DNA from: Diospyros lotus
Lineage: Eukaryota > Streptophyta > Magnoliopsida > Ericales > Ebenaceae
Direction: 5' to 3'
DNA length: 64,000 bases
Assembly (NCBI RefSeq): GCF_014633365.1
Contig: NW_026267104.1
Span: 310,001-374,000, forward strand
The first letter of the stretch is position 1; each line of letters begins with the position of its first letter. The notes beneath the pieces are model-generated. The model had not been told where the DNA came from and did not search any database. It saw only the letters and a list, made by a program, of their open reading frames with translations. A program made the position numbers and the translations under genes. This document shows positions 27,661-38,344 of the stretch, piece after piece.

Positions 27661-28420
27661 ATGTGGAGATCTCACTCCAATGAAGCATCTGTTGTCCATC
27701 CCTTGTTCTTTGTCAGATCTGACAGTTCCCTGGTAAGTAGATTTTGATTTCCAGTGATTTCATACAATTGTTCGAATGTTTTGATCCAACAAATCATGCT
27801 TATGCTCATCCAGATTTCAAGCAGGAGATGGAACTCCTGCTTATTGAACATTGAATCAATGATTTACCACATTTGCAATAGCAGCGATAAAGGAGAGGAA
27901 CAGGTCGAGCAGGCATTCGGCCTTGTTGCTTCATCCAGTTCAGCCACTTTGCCAACAAGCTTGTAAATTCCCTCTCTTTCTCTGTCTACATTCATAGATG
28001 AAACTGACATTCAAAGAAGCTCAGTCTTCATGGTTCTTGGATATTATATAACACATATTTGTTACAGTACTTCGCAATAAACTTCAATCTTGCTAATGTT
28101 TCCTATTCGTTGGCAGAATATATCCCCGGCGTTCGTAATCACATTCAAAGGGGAATTCCCGAAAAGATCCCTGATTAAGGATGATGAAGAGGGTTCATGG
28201 ATGGTTAAGATAGAGAAAGCTGGCTAGGTAAAGCTTCATACACAATGGTTGGCAAACGTTCGTGAAGGATAACCAATTACATTTGGTTTTCAATCTGGCT
28301 TCCAATACTGTGTTCAACGTCGTGGCATATGGTCCAAGTTGCTGCGCAAAGAGGCTGATTTTGTTTTTGTGCGGCCATATGGCCATGAATGGAGAGAAGC
28401 TGATTTTTATGTGGGTTTAG
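27661..28420 (+). pseudogene. REM-type B3-domain gene, degenerate copy 1
   Basis: Exon 1 (27661-27732) is an open 24-codon frame ending LFFVRSDSSL at a consensus donor CTG|GTAAGT. A later exon ends at 27962 in FIQFSHFANKL|gtaaat and joins at acceptor ..ggcag (28116) to PAFVITFKGEFPKRSLIKD, then SWMVKIEKAG. After a TAG (28225) and a one-base shift, HNGWQTFVKDNQLHL, FNLASNTVFNVV and YGPSCC follow. These are successive strands of a plant B3 DNA-binding domain (FF..F...L.IP..FV, W.V.I, GW..FV.DN.L, D.LVF...G...F.V). The codons for the 'GDFLV' turn are missing through an 11-bp deletion relative to copy 2. Stops, the frameshift and the lost motif make it non-functional. B3 proteins are nuclear transcription factors. 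Promoter and splice sites remain legible. Confidence 0.75.
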
Positions 28421-29340
28421 GGCTGAAAATTTAATTCTTATTGAAGGTGAGATTCTAGAGTTGGTGTCTGTCTGTCTTCACTTTCAGTGATATTGAATGG
28501 GAAATTTGTATCTATACATGAAAGCTTTTGAAGAGGCCATGAATTATGTTTTGTGTTTATGCTGACATACAAATCAATGGCTTCAATTAGCTAATTGATT
28601 CTTATTGACAGTGAGATCTATGTGTTAATATCTGTCTAACTTTTTGGTGGCAATGAATGGCAAAATATGAATGGTTTTGTAGATGCCATGAATTGATGGA
28701 TCACTACTTTTGTCCAGGTTAATGTTTTTTAGATTCCAAAACCTTGCCGCCGTGGGTGAGGTTTCTATCTGGCCATTCAATGCGAATTGTAGATTTGCAT
28801 TTCACGGACCAAGTTCGAAGCTTTCCCATATCTGATGAGGCCCCTTTGACGATCCCCCAATTCTAGCGACGTCCCTGAATCTACGGCAATCTCATCGGTT
28901 TTGGTGTGACTGAGACAGTACACACACCAATATAATCATATAAAAAATTCTTTGAAATTTCTATTACAAACTAGGCAGTTGATTTTGCTTACCGATGCCA
29001 TCAACCTAGAAAACTTGACTCCTTGCCTAGTGATGGGGAGCTTAAATCCTAGAAGGACAAGTCTTTGTAGAAATCTCTGTTTTAAATCCAACTATTAGTA
29101 ATAATATTATAATTTTTGCTTGCTTTTAATGTGAGCATGTTAAGGGCTTAATTTGGGAGATGGCCTCCATCGCTCTTAAAGCACAACGCAGGTAGATATG
29201 AGAGTTGGTGCCTGTCTAACTTCTGTGGTCAGGAATGGAAAATTATATCTATTTTTTATTTGAATTGTAAAATATGATGCTTTGAAGAGAATTGTATTTT
29301 TGTGGTTGTGTTGATGTACAAATGGCTCGAAACTTCCAAA
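28421..29340 (+). repeat. 3' region of the B3 unit with internally repeated blocks
   Basis: Three diverged direct copies of a block containing '(g)agttggtgtctgtct', 'cagt/ggt..tgaatgggaaa' and 'tttgaagag/gatgccatgaa' occur near 28445-28560, 28605-28695 and 29190-29290. The first two recur at 34885-35140. Minus-strand relatives lie at 41765-41885, 45295-45410 and 56860-56960. It looks like transcribed 3' flank or UTR that was copied with the unit. No coding sequence is recognised. Confidence 0.6.
28730..29110. other. Unassigned segment specific to copy 1
   Basis: Homology with the second plus-strand unit ends after 'ccaggttaatgtttt' (about 28728; 35168 in the paralogue). The next 230 bp are more GC-rich ('gccgccgtgggtgagg', 'cggaccaagttcgaagc', 'gatgaggcccctttgacgatcccc') than their surroundings and have no relative elsewhere in the window. 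No clear reading frame or element ends were found. Confidence 0.35.
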
Positions 29341-29770
29341 TTTGGGTGCTTTTGGCATTTGTTTGTTCTTTGTCTTCTTTGGTTATTTCGCAAAGCTCCC
29401 ACTTAACATTTAAGCTAGACCCTTGCGTAGGATTTATTGAAATATGCTCAGCATTTCTTGATTGTTGTTTGCAATAGAAAGAGAGGAAGCTGGCACAAAG
29501 GGTACTAATTCAATTAGATGATCCACTACTCATACAGCTTTAAGGTTTTATAGAGGGAGCTTTGGTACAGCCCTTTGCTTTAAATTTAAACTGTAATTTT
29601 CAAGTAACTTATTCTAAAGTTACTTTTGGCAATATGACTTATATTTTGCTTATATTATCAAATTCTAATGAAGTTTAAGGAAGAGATCTCTATTGGTGGG
29701 AAATTTGATATCATCCTAAAAGAAGTCGGGTAGCTATATATTGTAATTTCCAAAATATAAGAGGTACTTT
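29340..29770 (+). repeat. Duplicated intergenic block, paralogue of 25.7-26.1 kb
   Basis: The segment 29415-29580 matches the right side of the N gap without the LTR insertion, including 'agagaggaagctgg' and 'gggagctttggtacagccc'. The rest is AT-rich with nothing recognised. Confidence 0.6.
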
Positions 29771-29957
29771 TTAAATAGACCAAACTTGAGGGAGGCTAGG
29801 GTAATGTATTCTTGATTAATGGTCAAGGGATTTAAAGTTCTAGGCTCACCGTACACTACAATGCCAACAATTCTCTCCTCTTTTCCCTAAAATTTCACCC
29901 GCAATGGAAGAGAGTTTTCCAGAATCAAGAACAGTTGATGACCGAAGAACAGATGTG
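29771..29957 (+). other. Promoter-like block and possible short first exon
   Basis: The block 'aaatagaccaaacttgagggagg' (29774-29798) is shared with the promoter at 61978-62002 and, inverted, with 44180-44215 and 44735-44770. An ATG at 29904 opens an 18-codon frame (MEESFPESRTVDDRRTDV) ending exactly at a consensus donor GTG|GTAAGA (29958). No homologous protein is recognised. The exon rests on an open frame plus a donor only. Confidence 0.3.
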
Positions 29958-30189
29958 GTAAGATTTTTCATCCTTTTTTCTTTTCTTTTCTTTTTTTTTT
30001 TTGGCATTTCTTTTGTTTTCTTCTCTTCTTGTTTAGCAAATGTTTGTTGGTTTGTTTAGCAATATACATGTATGTGTACAATTCCCATTAGAGATTCATC
30101 TTAAAGTACGAGAATCAAATTAAAATAATTTTTAAAATGAGATAAAATTAAAAAGTGACCCAAAGTTGAGCATAAATTAGCCTATTAGC

Positions 30190-30620
30190 CCTTGATTTAA
30201 TAAACAACTGCTATGACCTTGAGTTGAAGTTGCTTGTTTTATCGGCCTTCATTTTACTTTCATGCTATTGGTTATTGAATTAGTGCTTATTTATTAGTAG
30301 TCCCCAATAAGTTTTCTGAACAACATTTTAAAATTTCTCAAAAAAGTAGTGTTACACCATTAAGATAGCTGTGAATTCCAAATGAGAATTATGGGGCATT
30401 ATACTGTAGAGTAGGCATCTAATAATTGAATTCTAGGGTAAAAGATCAGTTTAATTTCAGTAAGAATGAGTACTTCATCAATAAGCAGTTGCTGAACGTT
30501 TTTCCTATCTCTGGTGGTTTGTGATGCTAAGTTGATCAAGATCCTGCTTTTCAACTTTTGTAACACTGATTGACGGTGCAATTGAAATATGCGTTAATCA
30601 TCTCAGCATCACAAACAAGA
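30190..30620 (+). repeat. Arm of an inverted duplication (partner 55640-56110)
   Basis: Reading 56110 down to 55640 on the minus strand matches 30195-30615 nearly throughout. Shared pieces are 'aactgctatgac/aac', 'ggttattgaa', 'tttattagt.gtccccaataa', 'agctgtgaattcca', 'gggtaaaagatcagttta' and 'caacttttgtaacac'. The intervening flanks to 31.3 and 55.1 kb are shared more weakly and lead into the MFT exon 1 relics on both sides. No gene is evident. Confidence 0.75.
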
Positions 30621-31290
30621 AGCACATGCAACGAAGTTGCTTCTTGTCTGTATGGACCTGTAATTTTTCCTTTTGGAGTTGTTTGCAGTTAAGCTCATAT
30701 TTTCTTCTGTTTTTCTGATAAGTGCAAAGCCCATAACAATTCATCTTTACAAGGCAGAAAATTGTGAATGTTTAGTAAATTTAATGTAGCCTCATGCACT
30801 TGTAAGAAATCTTCAGTAATAGTGGAAATGAAACTTGCTATTTTCTCTTACTCCTCTTCAGGAGACTGATTTTTTTATTTTATTGGTCAATTTTGTATGC
30901 TAAAGCACATTGATTATGGGGACAAAACAGTTGCAACTTAACACTTGGTGGCTTATGAAGATCTCAAATCAATCTTCACTTTTTGCGAGTTAATTACGCT
31001 AAACTTTTCATTGGTACTGGAACGATTTACATTATAATTATATTTATTATCTTACTTCAATTTGAAACAGAATCTAAAAGTAACTATTTTATTATTTACC
31101 CTCGGTGGAAGAGAGAGGGATCTGTCTTGTCACCTAGAGACGCACCAACTCTTGAGCCGGCGCTTAAACCAATTCACATGCATGGCATCATTTTCTCACA
31201 TGTAAAAGGCTCTCCCTTGGCCATTTTTCACCACCTCTATAATTAGTATTTTCTCCTAATTTCCCCTCCTCGTGCACCCATCTATGTTTC
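30620..31290. other. Intergenic flank upstream of MFT copy 2
   Basis: AT-rich, with no coding sequence recognised. The last 140 bp ('gcttaaaccaattcacatgcatggcatcattttc', 'ctcctaatttcccctcctcgtgca') match 26390-26505 and, more weakly, 38015-38105. They are therefore the conserved upstream flank of the MFT-like exon. Confidence 0.55.
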
Positions 31291-31294
31291 TGCT

Positions 31295-32515
31295 ATGATG
31301 GCTTCACTTAACCCATTGACTGCTTGCCGGATTGTTGATATTGAGGACACGGTTACTTCCAGCTTTATTACTATGAATGTTTATTATGGGACCAAGCATG
31401 TTACCAGTTCTCCAATGTGTTGAATGTTTTTGGCTTTTCATCCTGCCCATTCCTGCTGCTGTCATTCATTCAGAAAGTTTACAGGTTATGCAGGCTCTTT
31501 CTATGGAACTCCAAGTTGGTTCTTGTTCCTTGGCATGATGTCTGCCTTCCCAAAAATGAAAGGGGGCTTGATCTTAAAGACCTCCAGAGTTGGAATTCGG
31601 CTCTCCTAATCAAGGTTCTTTAGAATATTCACCGCAAGAAGGACTCCTTATGGGTCCAATGGGTCCATCACTGTTACCTTACTACCTCTTCGATCTGGGA
31701 GCTGAGGGCTAAGAGTGATTACTCGCCCTTCATCAAAAAGATCCTTGCCATTCGAGATGCCCTTTGCTCAGCTCAAGGTTCTCCCTCTGCCGCTGTTAAT
31801 CTACTTTTCAGATGGGCTAGAGCTGAGAGTATCAATCTTTCAGATGCTTATAACTCTTTAGCCCAAGGGCAGACAACGAATTTGGGCTTCTATTGTGTGG
31901 AACTCCAACATCATTCCAAAGCATTCTTTCATTTTATGGTTGTGTGCTAAGGAGAGGATTCTCACCAAAGACAAGCTCCTATTCATGGATATCGATAGCA
32001 GCAGCCAGCTATGTCGTTCAGCAGAGGAATCCTTGCATCATCTTTTTTTCCGATGTCCTACAAGTTCGTTGATCTGGAGCCATATTAAAGCATGGATGGG
32101 GCTCGCTCGATCAATGTCCACCATGGCTAGCGCCCTCAAGTGGATGAAGAAAGAAGCTCAAGGAACTTCTTGGCAATGCAAGGCCAAGCAGATTGCGCTG
32201 AGATACACCATCTACCAGATTTGGTATGCCCGCAACGGGCTTATTTTTGAAGGCCTACCGACCCATCCTGATTGTATTATTCACATGATTAAAACTTGTG
32301 TATACGAGGCTCTATCTTCCTTGCATCCACAAGTTTTAGTTTATTTTGAGACTCATGCCATTGATCGTTAATTATTTTGGCAATTGTCATGGTTCCTGGA
32401 TATACTCGGTGTACATTGTATATTTTTTATCAATATATTTTTACCTGTCGATCAAAAAAAAATATTAGGCCTTCACTAGCTTCCAATCCTCCTAGAATTG
32501 CAAGTCACTGACCAG
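31295..32515 (+). pseudogene. MFT-like exon 1 relic, copy 2, split by a LINE
   Basis: From ATG 31295/31298 the frame reads NPLTACRIVDIEDTV, then TMNVYYGTKHVTSS, and is interrupted near 31416 by a 5'-truncated LINE. On the far side (32468 onward) PSLASNPPRIAS continues the same PEBP exon before a stop. It is the closest relative of copy 1. An extra Ile codon before TMN and several substitutions separate them. The LINE must postdate the duplication because copy 1 is uninterrupted at that point. Confidence 0.75.
31417..32462 (+). mobile_element. 5'-truncated LINE inserted in MFT copy 2 (RT C-terminus and zinc-binding domain)
   Basis: The insert codes, with breaks, for the C-terminal part of a plant non-LTR retrotransposon polymerase. 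Motifs in order are LFLWNSKLVLVPWHDVCLPK, GLDLKDLQSWNSALL, a stop at 31621 where Trp is usual, KDSLWVQWVHHCYL, then 31895-32371 with PKHSFILWLCAKERILT, ESLHHLFFRC and YQIWYARNGLIF. The latter is the zf-RVT domain with its H-H-F-F-R-C signature. It ends in A9 (32454-32462). At least one stop and one frameshift (near 31870) disable it. The paralogous site ('ttccaataccaagcc') is empty. Target duplication is at most 3 bp. Confidence 0.85.
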
Positions 32516-33277
32516 ATGTTTCACCTTGGTTTACCTACATTCCTTCAAGTTATGCGTGTTTACTTGTGTTTTCTACCCTTTCTATTATTTAGTTTAGATA
32601 CTTTCGGTCACCTCTTTTGACTCTTATACTATCAGTAAAGTTTATAAAATTTATTGGCTTCATTTAGTAATAACAAGAAGTGCCTAACCCGTCTAAACAC
32701 TCAGGTGACGCAAGGCGCTGGGGAAGTGCCTCGCCTACTCCTAGGCAAGGCTCCTTCACCCAAGTGCCACCTAGGCGAGCGACTCTCTCGAGGCATCGAG
32801 TGCCACAAGCGCTCGCCTGGGCCCTCTACAGAATCAAATTTGAAAGAAAATGAAGGAAATTTAAGAGTTAAAATTCAAACTCACTGTATTTGTAGTTGTT
32901 GTTTTGTTGGAAATTTTTATATATTTAATTTATAATATAATTTAATTATATATTTTCTAATTAATATAATACAATTTATATTTTGTGATTTAATAACTGT
33001 ATCTTTTGCCTTTGTCAGCTCTGCTATAACTATGCGTACTTAAAATTGCTTATTCTTATATTTGCAGATTTGCTATAATTATAAAACTTATATTTTGATG
33101 TTTGAGATGGTTTATAATGTATTGGGGTTAAGGCTTTACGATTTTATTTTATTTTTCAAAATTTGCAGCTGTTGTATTTGACAATATTTTAGATGTTTTA
33201 TTATTGTATGCAGTATCTAATTGTTTTTTTCATATTAGATATATTTTTATATTTTTTTTTGTTAATTTTTCACTTCA
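32516..33277. repeat. MFT intron-1-like region with GGCGAG element, copy 2
   Basis: It matches 26700-27240: 'tttggtttacctac', 'tttcggtcacctcttttgactcttatactatcagta', then the GC-rich head (32685-32840) and the AT-rich body. About 215 bp (roughly 33010-33225, beginning 'gcctttgtcagctctgc') are absent from copy 1 and look like a further small insertion without visible termini. Confidence 0.6.
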
Positions 33278-33730
33278 GGTGCATGGGAGAGCAAAAGTTC
33301 GGTTTACCTAAACTAACCAAACCAATCCGACTGAACTTGTCGGTTCAGTTTGATTTTTTTATTGTACCGATTCAATTCGGTTAACTTTTCTCAAAAGTTC
33401 AGTTTTTTAGTTGGAAGAATTGAACCAATCGAACCAACTGAACTTTAAAATAAAGTTATTTTGATGTTTATAAAATGATATTATTTTTTTAATTTTTTTT
33501 ATTTTTTATCGATTACTTTGATTTTCTTTAATTTTTTACATTTTATTCAGTTTAATCAATTCAGTTCAATTTATATAATTTACGTTTGATTTTTTCAGTT
33601 ATCAATTAGTTTAATTTTTTAGATTAATCGATCAATTCGATTCAGTTTTACTTTTCGATCCGGTTTAATTAGCTAATAAATTTCAGTCAAACACATAACC
33701 AAACTAATCATTTGCACCCAGTGCAACAGG
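33278..33730. mobile_element. Unclassified ~450-bp insertion with GGTTCGGTT motifs
   Basis: This segment is absent from the paralogue (between 'cttcag' and 'gatagaac'). It starts 'gtgcatggg' and ends '..tttgcacccagtgcaac', so short terminal inverted similarity (ggtgca/tgcacc) is present. It contains degenerate inverted 'ttcggttt / aaccgaac'-type motifs throughout, as many plant MITEs do. No coding capacity and no clean target duplication are seen. Confidence 0.45.
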
Positions 33731-33977
33731 TAATAGAACATTTTTGGCATCTTAAGGGGGCACCTTTGGCCTCCAACTACCTTTGACTTCTTTTTTTTTT
33801 TTGGCATGATTATTTCATTGCTGTATGTATTTTTTACTACCATTTTCAAAGCCTTGAAAAAGGAAAGAATATATTGTTTGATTTTTTTTTTTTTTTTAAA
33901 TCTTTGAAATCTTCTAGAAGATTTTGGAAATCTTTGAGAATATTGGTTAGAGATTCTGAAAATCAATCTTTGAGAAC

Positions 33978-34025
33978 GCTATAAATGGCATGTGTTGGCT
34001 TTAGTTTAGGGTTAGGGTTAAAGTT
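33978..34025 (+). promoter_or_regulatory. TATA box plus telo-box promoter of B3 pseudogene copy 2
   Basis: TATAAAT lies at 33980 and TTTAGGGTTAGGGTTA at 34005. Spacing and flanks are the same as in copy 1. Confidence 0.65.
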
Positions 34026-34081
34026 AGGGTTTGGAAATGCCTAGAGCAGAAAGGACCCTACTGAGGGGCGACTTGCTTCTG

Positions 34082-34859
34082 ATGAGGAGATCTCACTCCA
34101 ATGAAGAATCTGATGTTCAACCCTTATTCTTTGTCAGATCTGACAGTTCCCTGGTAAGTAGATTTTGATTTTCTATGATTTCGTACAATTGTTTGAATGC
34201 CTTGATCCAGCAAATCATGCTCATGGATGCTCATCCAGATTTCAAGCAGGAGATGGAACTCCTGCTTATCGAACATTGAATCAATGATTTACCACATTCG
34301 CAATAGCGACGTTAAAGGAGAGGAACAGGTCGAGCAGGCATTCGGCCTTGTTGACTCATCCAGATCAGTGACTTTGCCAACAAGCTTGTAAATTCCCTAT
34401 CTTTCTCTGTCTATATTCATAGATGAAACTGACATTCAAAGAAGCTCAGTCGTTCATGGTTCTTGGATATTATATATCACATATTTGTTACAGTACCTCC
34501 CAATAAATTTCAATCTTGCTAATGCTTCCAGTAATTCGTTGGCAGAATCTATCGCCGGCGTTGGTAATCACATTCAGAGGGGAATTCCCGAAAAGACCCT
34601 TGATTAAGGATGATGAAGGGCGTTCATGGATGGTACGATAGAGAAAACTGGCTAGGTGAAGCTTCATACACAATGATTGGCAAACGGTCGTGAAGGATAA
34701 CCAATTACATTTGGTGACTTCTTGGTTTTCAATTTGGCTTCCAATTCTGTGTTCAACGTCGTGGCATATAGTCCAAGTTGCTGCGAAAAGAGGCTGATTT
34801 TGTTTTTATGCGGGTATATGGCCATGAATTGAGAGAAGCTGATTTTTATGTGGGTTTAG
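34082..34859 (+). pseudogene. REM-type B3-domain gene, degenerate copy 2
   Basis: Exon 1 (34082-34153) is again exactly 24 codons, ending LFFVRSDSSL at CTG|GTAAGT. The B3 part resumes as FANKL|gtaaat (34388), then from acceptor 34545 SPALVITFRGEFPKRPLIKD, then RSWMVR and a TAG. The canonical GDFLVFNLASNSVFNVV is preserved here (34725-34760) but lies one base out of frame with the preceding HTQWLANV/NDWQT part. HxxIVQVAAKRG-type decay follows to the stop near 34859. Lesions differ from copy 1: a stop in the first B3 exon (TGA where copy 1 has Cys-Phe) and no 11-bp deletion. Both copies therefore decayed partly independently after duplication. Function would be DNA binding in the nucleus; this copy cannot encode it. 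Confidence 0.75.
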
Positions 34860-35170
34860 GGCTGAAAATTTAATTCTTACTGATGGTGAGATCCTAGAGT
34901 TGGCGTCTGTCTGTCTTAACTTTCAGTGATCTTGAATGGGAAATTTGTATCTATACATGAAATCTTTTGAAGAGGCCAAGAATTATATTTTGTGTTTATG
35001 CTGACATACCAAACAATGGCTTCAAATAGCTAATTGATTCTTATTGACAGTGAGATATCTGTGTTAATGTCTGTCTAACTTTTTGATGGCCATGAATGGG
35101 AAAATATGAATGGTTTTGTAGATGCCATGAATTGATGAATGACTACTTTTGCCCAGGTTAATGTTTTACT
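34860..35170 (+). repeat. 3' region of B3 unit, copy 2
   Basis: It matches 28421-28728 almost base for base ('ctgtctgtctt', 'ttgaagaggcca', 'gctgacatac', 'gattcttattgacagtgagat'). Homology stops at 'ccaggttaatgtttt', which marks the right boundary of the duplicated segment. Confidence 0.7.
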
Positions 35171-36785
35171 ATCTGTGGGCAGGCTTTCTCACAATATTTG
35201 CAGTTTTCCCTGAAAAAGAAGAAAAAAAAAAAAAAAGCAGGAAAGATAAAAAAAAATTAAAAGCAAATCCTGTAAGTACTATGATGAGTTAAAACTTTTA
35301 GCCATGCAGGACCTGTTGGATTCATAATTCAAAAGGGTTTTTGACCAAAAAAATAATGATACCATTCTATTTACAAATTTAGCTGCATCACTAGTACTTG
35401 ACAGCAAATCATTGATTTGAGTAATGAAATTTTCAATGTTTCAGTTCCAGTGAAAGCTTAGATGACTGACTGGAAAAAGTTGATCCATGAATGGAAGAAA
35501 CTCATCACGAGCATATGAAATCATATTGGATGACTTTAAAGGTAAACCCCTTCTCTCTCTAATCAAAACATTCAATTTGTTTTCATTCTTCTTCTTGTTA
35601 CCACTATTCTAGAGGTATCCTATGTGCTTCTGCTCCTTAAGCTCTTGGGAAGTGTAAAGGTAATCTTTGTAGGCTTTGAATTTATGATATGAATGTTTGC
35701 TGATAAGTTGTTTGTTAAATATATGAACTTCCTTCTTCTCTTCAGTGGTGTTCTGATATAGGAACTTTGTTCATTATTATATCGTGTGATTATTCAAAGA
35801 TTCAAGTGCGCTCATTTCCCTGGTTTTATTTAGAACTTGAGACAAACCATGTATACAAATGAAAAAAGATACCAAGGCTGAATAACAAGCATATTTTATG
35901 CAGCTTTCTGATTAGGTAATTTATGTTCTAATTTCACTTATTTACTTAAAGAATCTATGGTTTACTTTGTGAGCTCAGTGAAATAGTGAGATTTAGTTTG
36001 GAACTCCATCTTAAGAAAAGGAAAATAAGCTATCAGAAATAAATGTACTGTTCAGGGCAATGAATAAATTTAAGGATGTGCTATGACGCCAGGGGCACAT
36101 GCATTTCATGGGCTAGTAATGTAAGATGCATGCATATCCTTTGCTTGGTTATAATATTTTAGGACTTTAAATTTATAAAACTTGATCACTACAACTTGAC
36201 TCACATTATAAATTTCTTTGGACATGCAAAATAATGTAAACAAGAATATGCATAATATATGCACATATATTATACTTAAGAACACATTATTAGGCCTATT
36301 CTTAAGTTTAGTCATAAACAAATATTTATTTATTTTCTAAAATTTAAAAGTTACATATGCTCCTTGAAAGCCTATGGAAATGGATGTGGTGATGAAGTTT
36401 AATACATGACACTGCAAACTAAATATTCAAATGGTAAATTAGTGACATAATTTTTATGTTGATGAATTAATGTAATACTTATTTTTTTGTTATTTATTAG
36501 AACCCGCAGTCATTAACCTTCAGATGTACATTGTGAGCCATGTTTTAGAATAAAAGTGTATGATTGATAATGTTAATTTTCTTTTATTATTACTCTCTTG
36601 GTTTATATTCTTTTAATTTCTTCTCTCTCTTTCAAAACTAAACCTAATGGTTACGCCATGTGGTGTATAGCAGTTTAGTTTATACTAGAATGATTTGCTT
36701 TCGATGTATACTTGTTACCTTACTTTTATAAACAAGATAATCCAAAAGAGGTTTTTTTTTTTTTTTTCTCATTTTACCTATCCCC
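35170..36785. other. Single-copy AT-rich region, nothing recognised
   Basis: There is no relative elsewhere in the window. It contains A-runs (35219-35260) and a weak exon-like stretch around 35445-35540 that ends at a donor-like 'ttaaag|gtaaac', but the frame has stops. No element ends or RNA genes are seen. Confidence 0.4.
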
Positions 36786-36864
36786 ACACTAGAACTTCTG
36801 TGGTTAGCAGGGAATTAAATTGTTCTTTAAATGCATCTTATGAATAGTAGGTTTCATTCTCGCT

Positions 36865-37863
36865 GAAAAAATAAGATTCTTTTTTTTTATGTAAATAAGA
36901 ATAAATAAAACAAGAACAACGCCAGAGCGTCTACAAGTCAAGGCCAAGATATACCCTGAACCACCAACGCAAATTCCAGAGGCTAAAACATAGCAACCAT
37001 CACCCTCTGAGTCAAGAAAATAAAATAAATAAATAAGAAAAAAAACTAAAAATATATACTATAACAAATAAAAATAAAAAAGAAAACAACGTCCAGAAAC
37101 AAAGGGCTAAATTTAGCACGGAACTCCAGGATTACAATAACCAACCTCTAGCTAGAAACAAACAAGCGATCGCTTATTGCGGAGAAACAGTATGGTTTCT
37201 TGGAAGTCACTAGACATGACGAAGAGCATGACTCTGAAGAGACGACTTGAAATGGATAGTCATCGAATGGGGCCACACTACGTACTGAATCTGACAAGCC
37301 AACTAAGGAGTGGATCTCTCCTGATCACGAAAGCACCTGTTGTTATGCTCCCTCCATATGAATTACACCAAAGCATGTAGCGCCAATCTATTTGCCACCT
37401 GCCAGGGGCTCTTGCTACTCTATCTCGCAGTTGCCAACCGCACACTAGTATTCCATTAACGCCAATGCCAACTAAATTTTTTCGATCTGCGAAAGAAAGA
37501 CAACACCTCACAGGAATAGGGGCACTCAAAAAACAAATGGCTATGTCTTTCTACATCCGCCCTGCAAAGAAAGCATTTATTTGAAAATGACAAAAATAAG
37601 TTAATACGGTCAAGAGTAGAAAAACGCTCCCGAATAGCTAACCAGATAATGAACAAATAGATAGAAATACCCACAAACGACCAAACTAACCAGTACCAAA
37701 GAACCCTAGGACGCTGACCTTGAAGGTCTTGAAAAGTGGCCCTAACCAAAAAACCTCTTTTGAGGTTGGAAGCAAATTATAAGGCTCATCACAACACTCA
37801 AGACAAGGGACGTCATCCTAAATAAAATCCGAGACCTTAGCCATTATAGAAAAAATAAAATTC
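36865..37863 (-). mobile_element. 5'-truncated LINE with 15-bp target-site duplication
   Basis: Flanks 36865-36879 'gaaaaaataagattc' and 37849-37863 'gaaaaaataaaattc' are a 15-bp duplication with one mismatch. The element (36880-37848, 969 bp) lies on the minus strand, with its poly(A) appearing as T-run 36880-36888. It codes, with breaks, for a LINE zf-RVT domain: LFIIWLAIRERFSTLDRI, CFLCRADVERHSHLFFECPY, then in another frame WRYMLWCNSYGG. A frameshift near 37470 and stops disable it. The uninterrupted paralogue at 26245-26275 ('aataagattcatgttaccatg') is the empty site. Confidence 0.9.
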
Positions 37864-38136
37864 ATGCTACCATGCCATGAAAGATTAACATTGTTCATAT
37901 CACAATGGTGAGAGTAAATGCATTTAGTCACTCTTTTCCCTTCAACAGATGCTTTATGGTTCATTTGTTAGAATGGAAAGCAATTATAGATGCCACATGA
38001 CAATTGATCTTTGGCCCCTCACATGCATGGCATCTTTTACTGGTATGTAAACAGCTCTATTCCCTTGGCAATTTCACCATCTCTATTTAGTCTTATCTCA
38101 TGACTTACAGCTCCATCCTTCTGCACTCCTGCTCTC

Positions 38137-38335
38137 ATGGCTTCCACTTACCCGTTGGTTACTTGCAGAATTATCAGAGATGATGTGGATACGGTTGCTC
38201 CCAGCATGACTATGAATATCTGTTATGGGATGCATCATATTACCAATGGTGGCAAACCAAGCCTTCCGTAACTGCTGGTCCTCCTAAGGCTACAATCAAT
38301 TGCCCCCATGACAAGAGCTTTTCACCTCGATAGAG
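38137..38335 (+). pseudogene. MFT-like exon 1 relic, copy 3
   Basis: ATG 38137 opens MASTYPLVTCRIIRDDVD, then VAPSMTMNICYGMHHITNGG and KPSLP, reaching TAA. One base out, VTAGPPKATINC and KSFSPR follow to the exon's expected end. Here the NGGKPSL...AGPPKATI motif of MFT-type PEBP proteins is clearer than in copies 1 and 2, so this copy is the best evidence for the family. It is one frameshift and one stop away from open. Its upstream flank (37860-38130) matches 26250-26515. Immediately after it the orientation of the block flips. Confidence 0.8.
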
Positions 38336-38344
38336 CAATCTTCG

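Noticed and set aside
35170..36785. tRNA or rRNA genes in the single-copy stretch
   Set aside because: No A/B-box pair with a cloverleaf and no rRNA core motif seen by eye here or elsewhere in the window.
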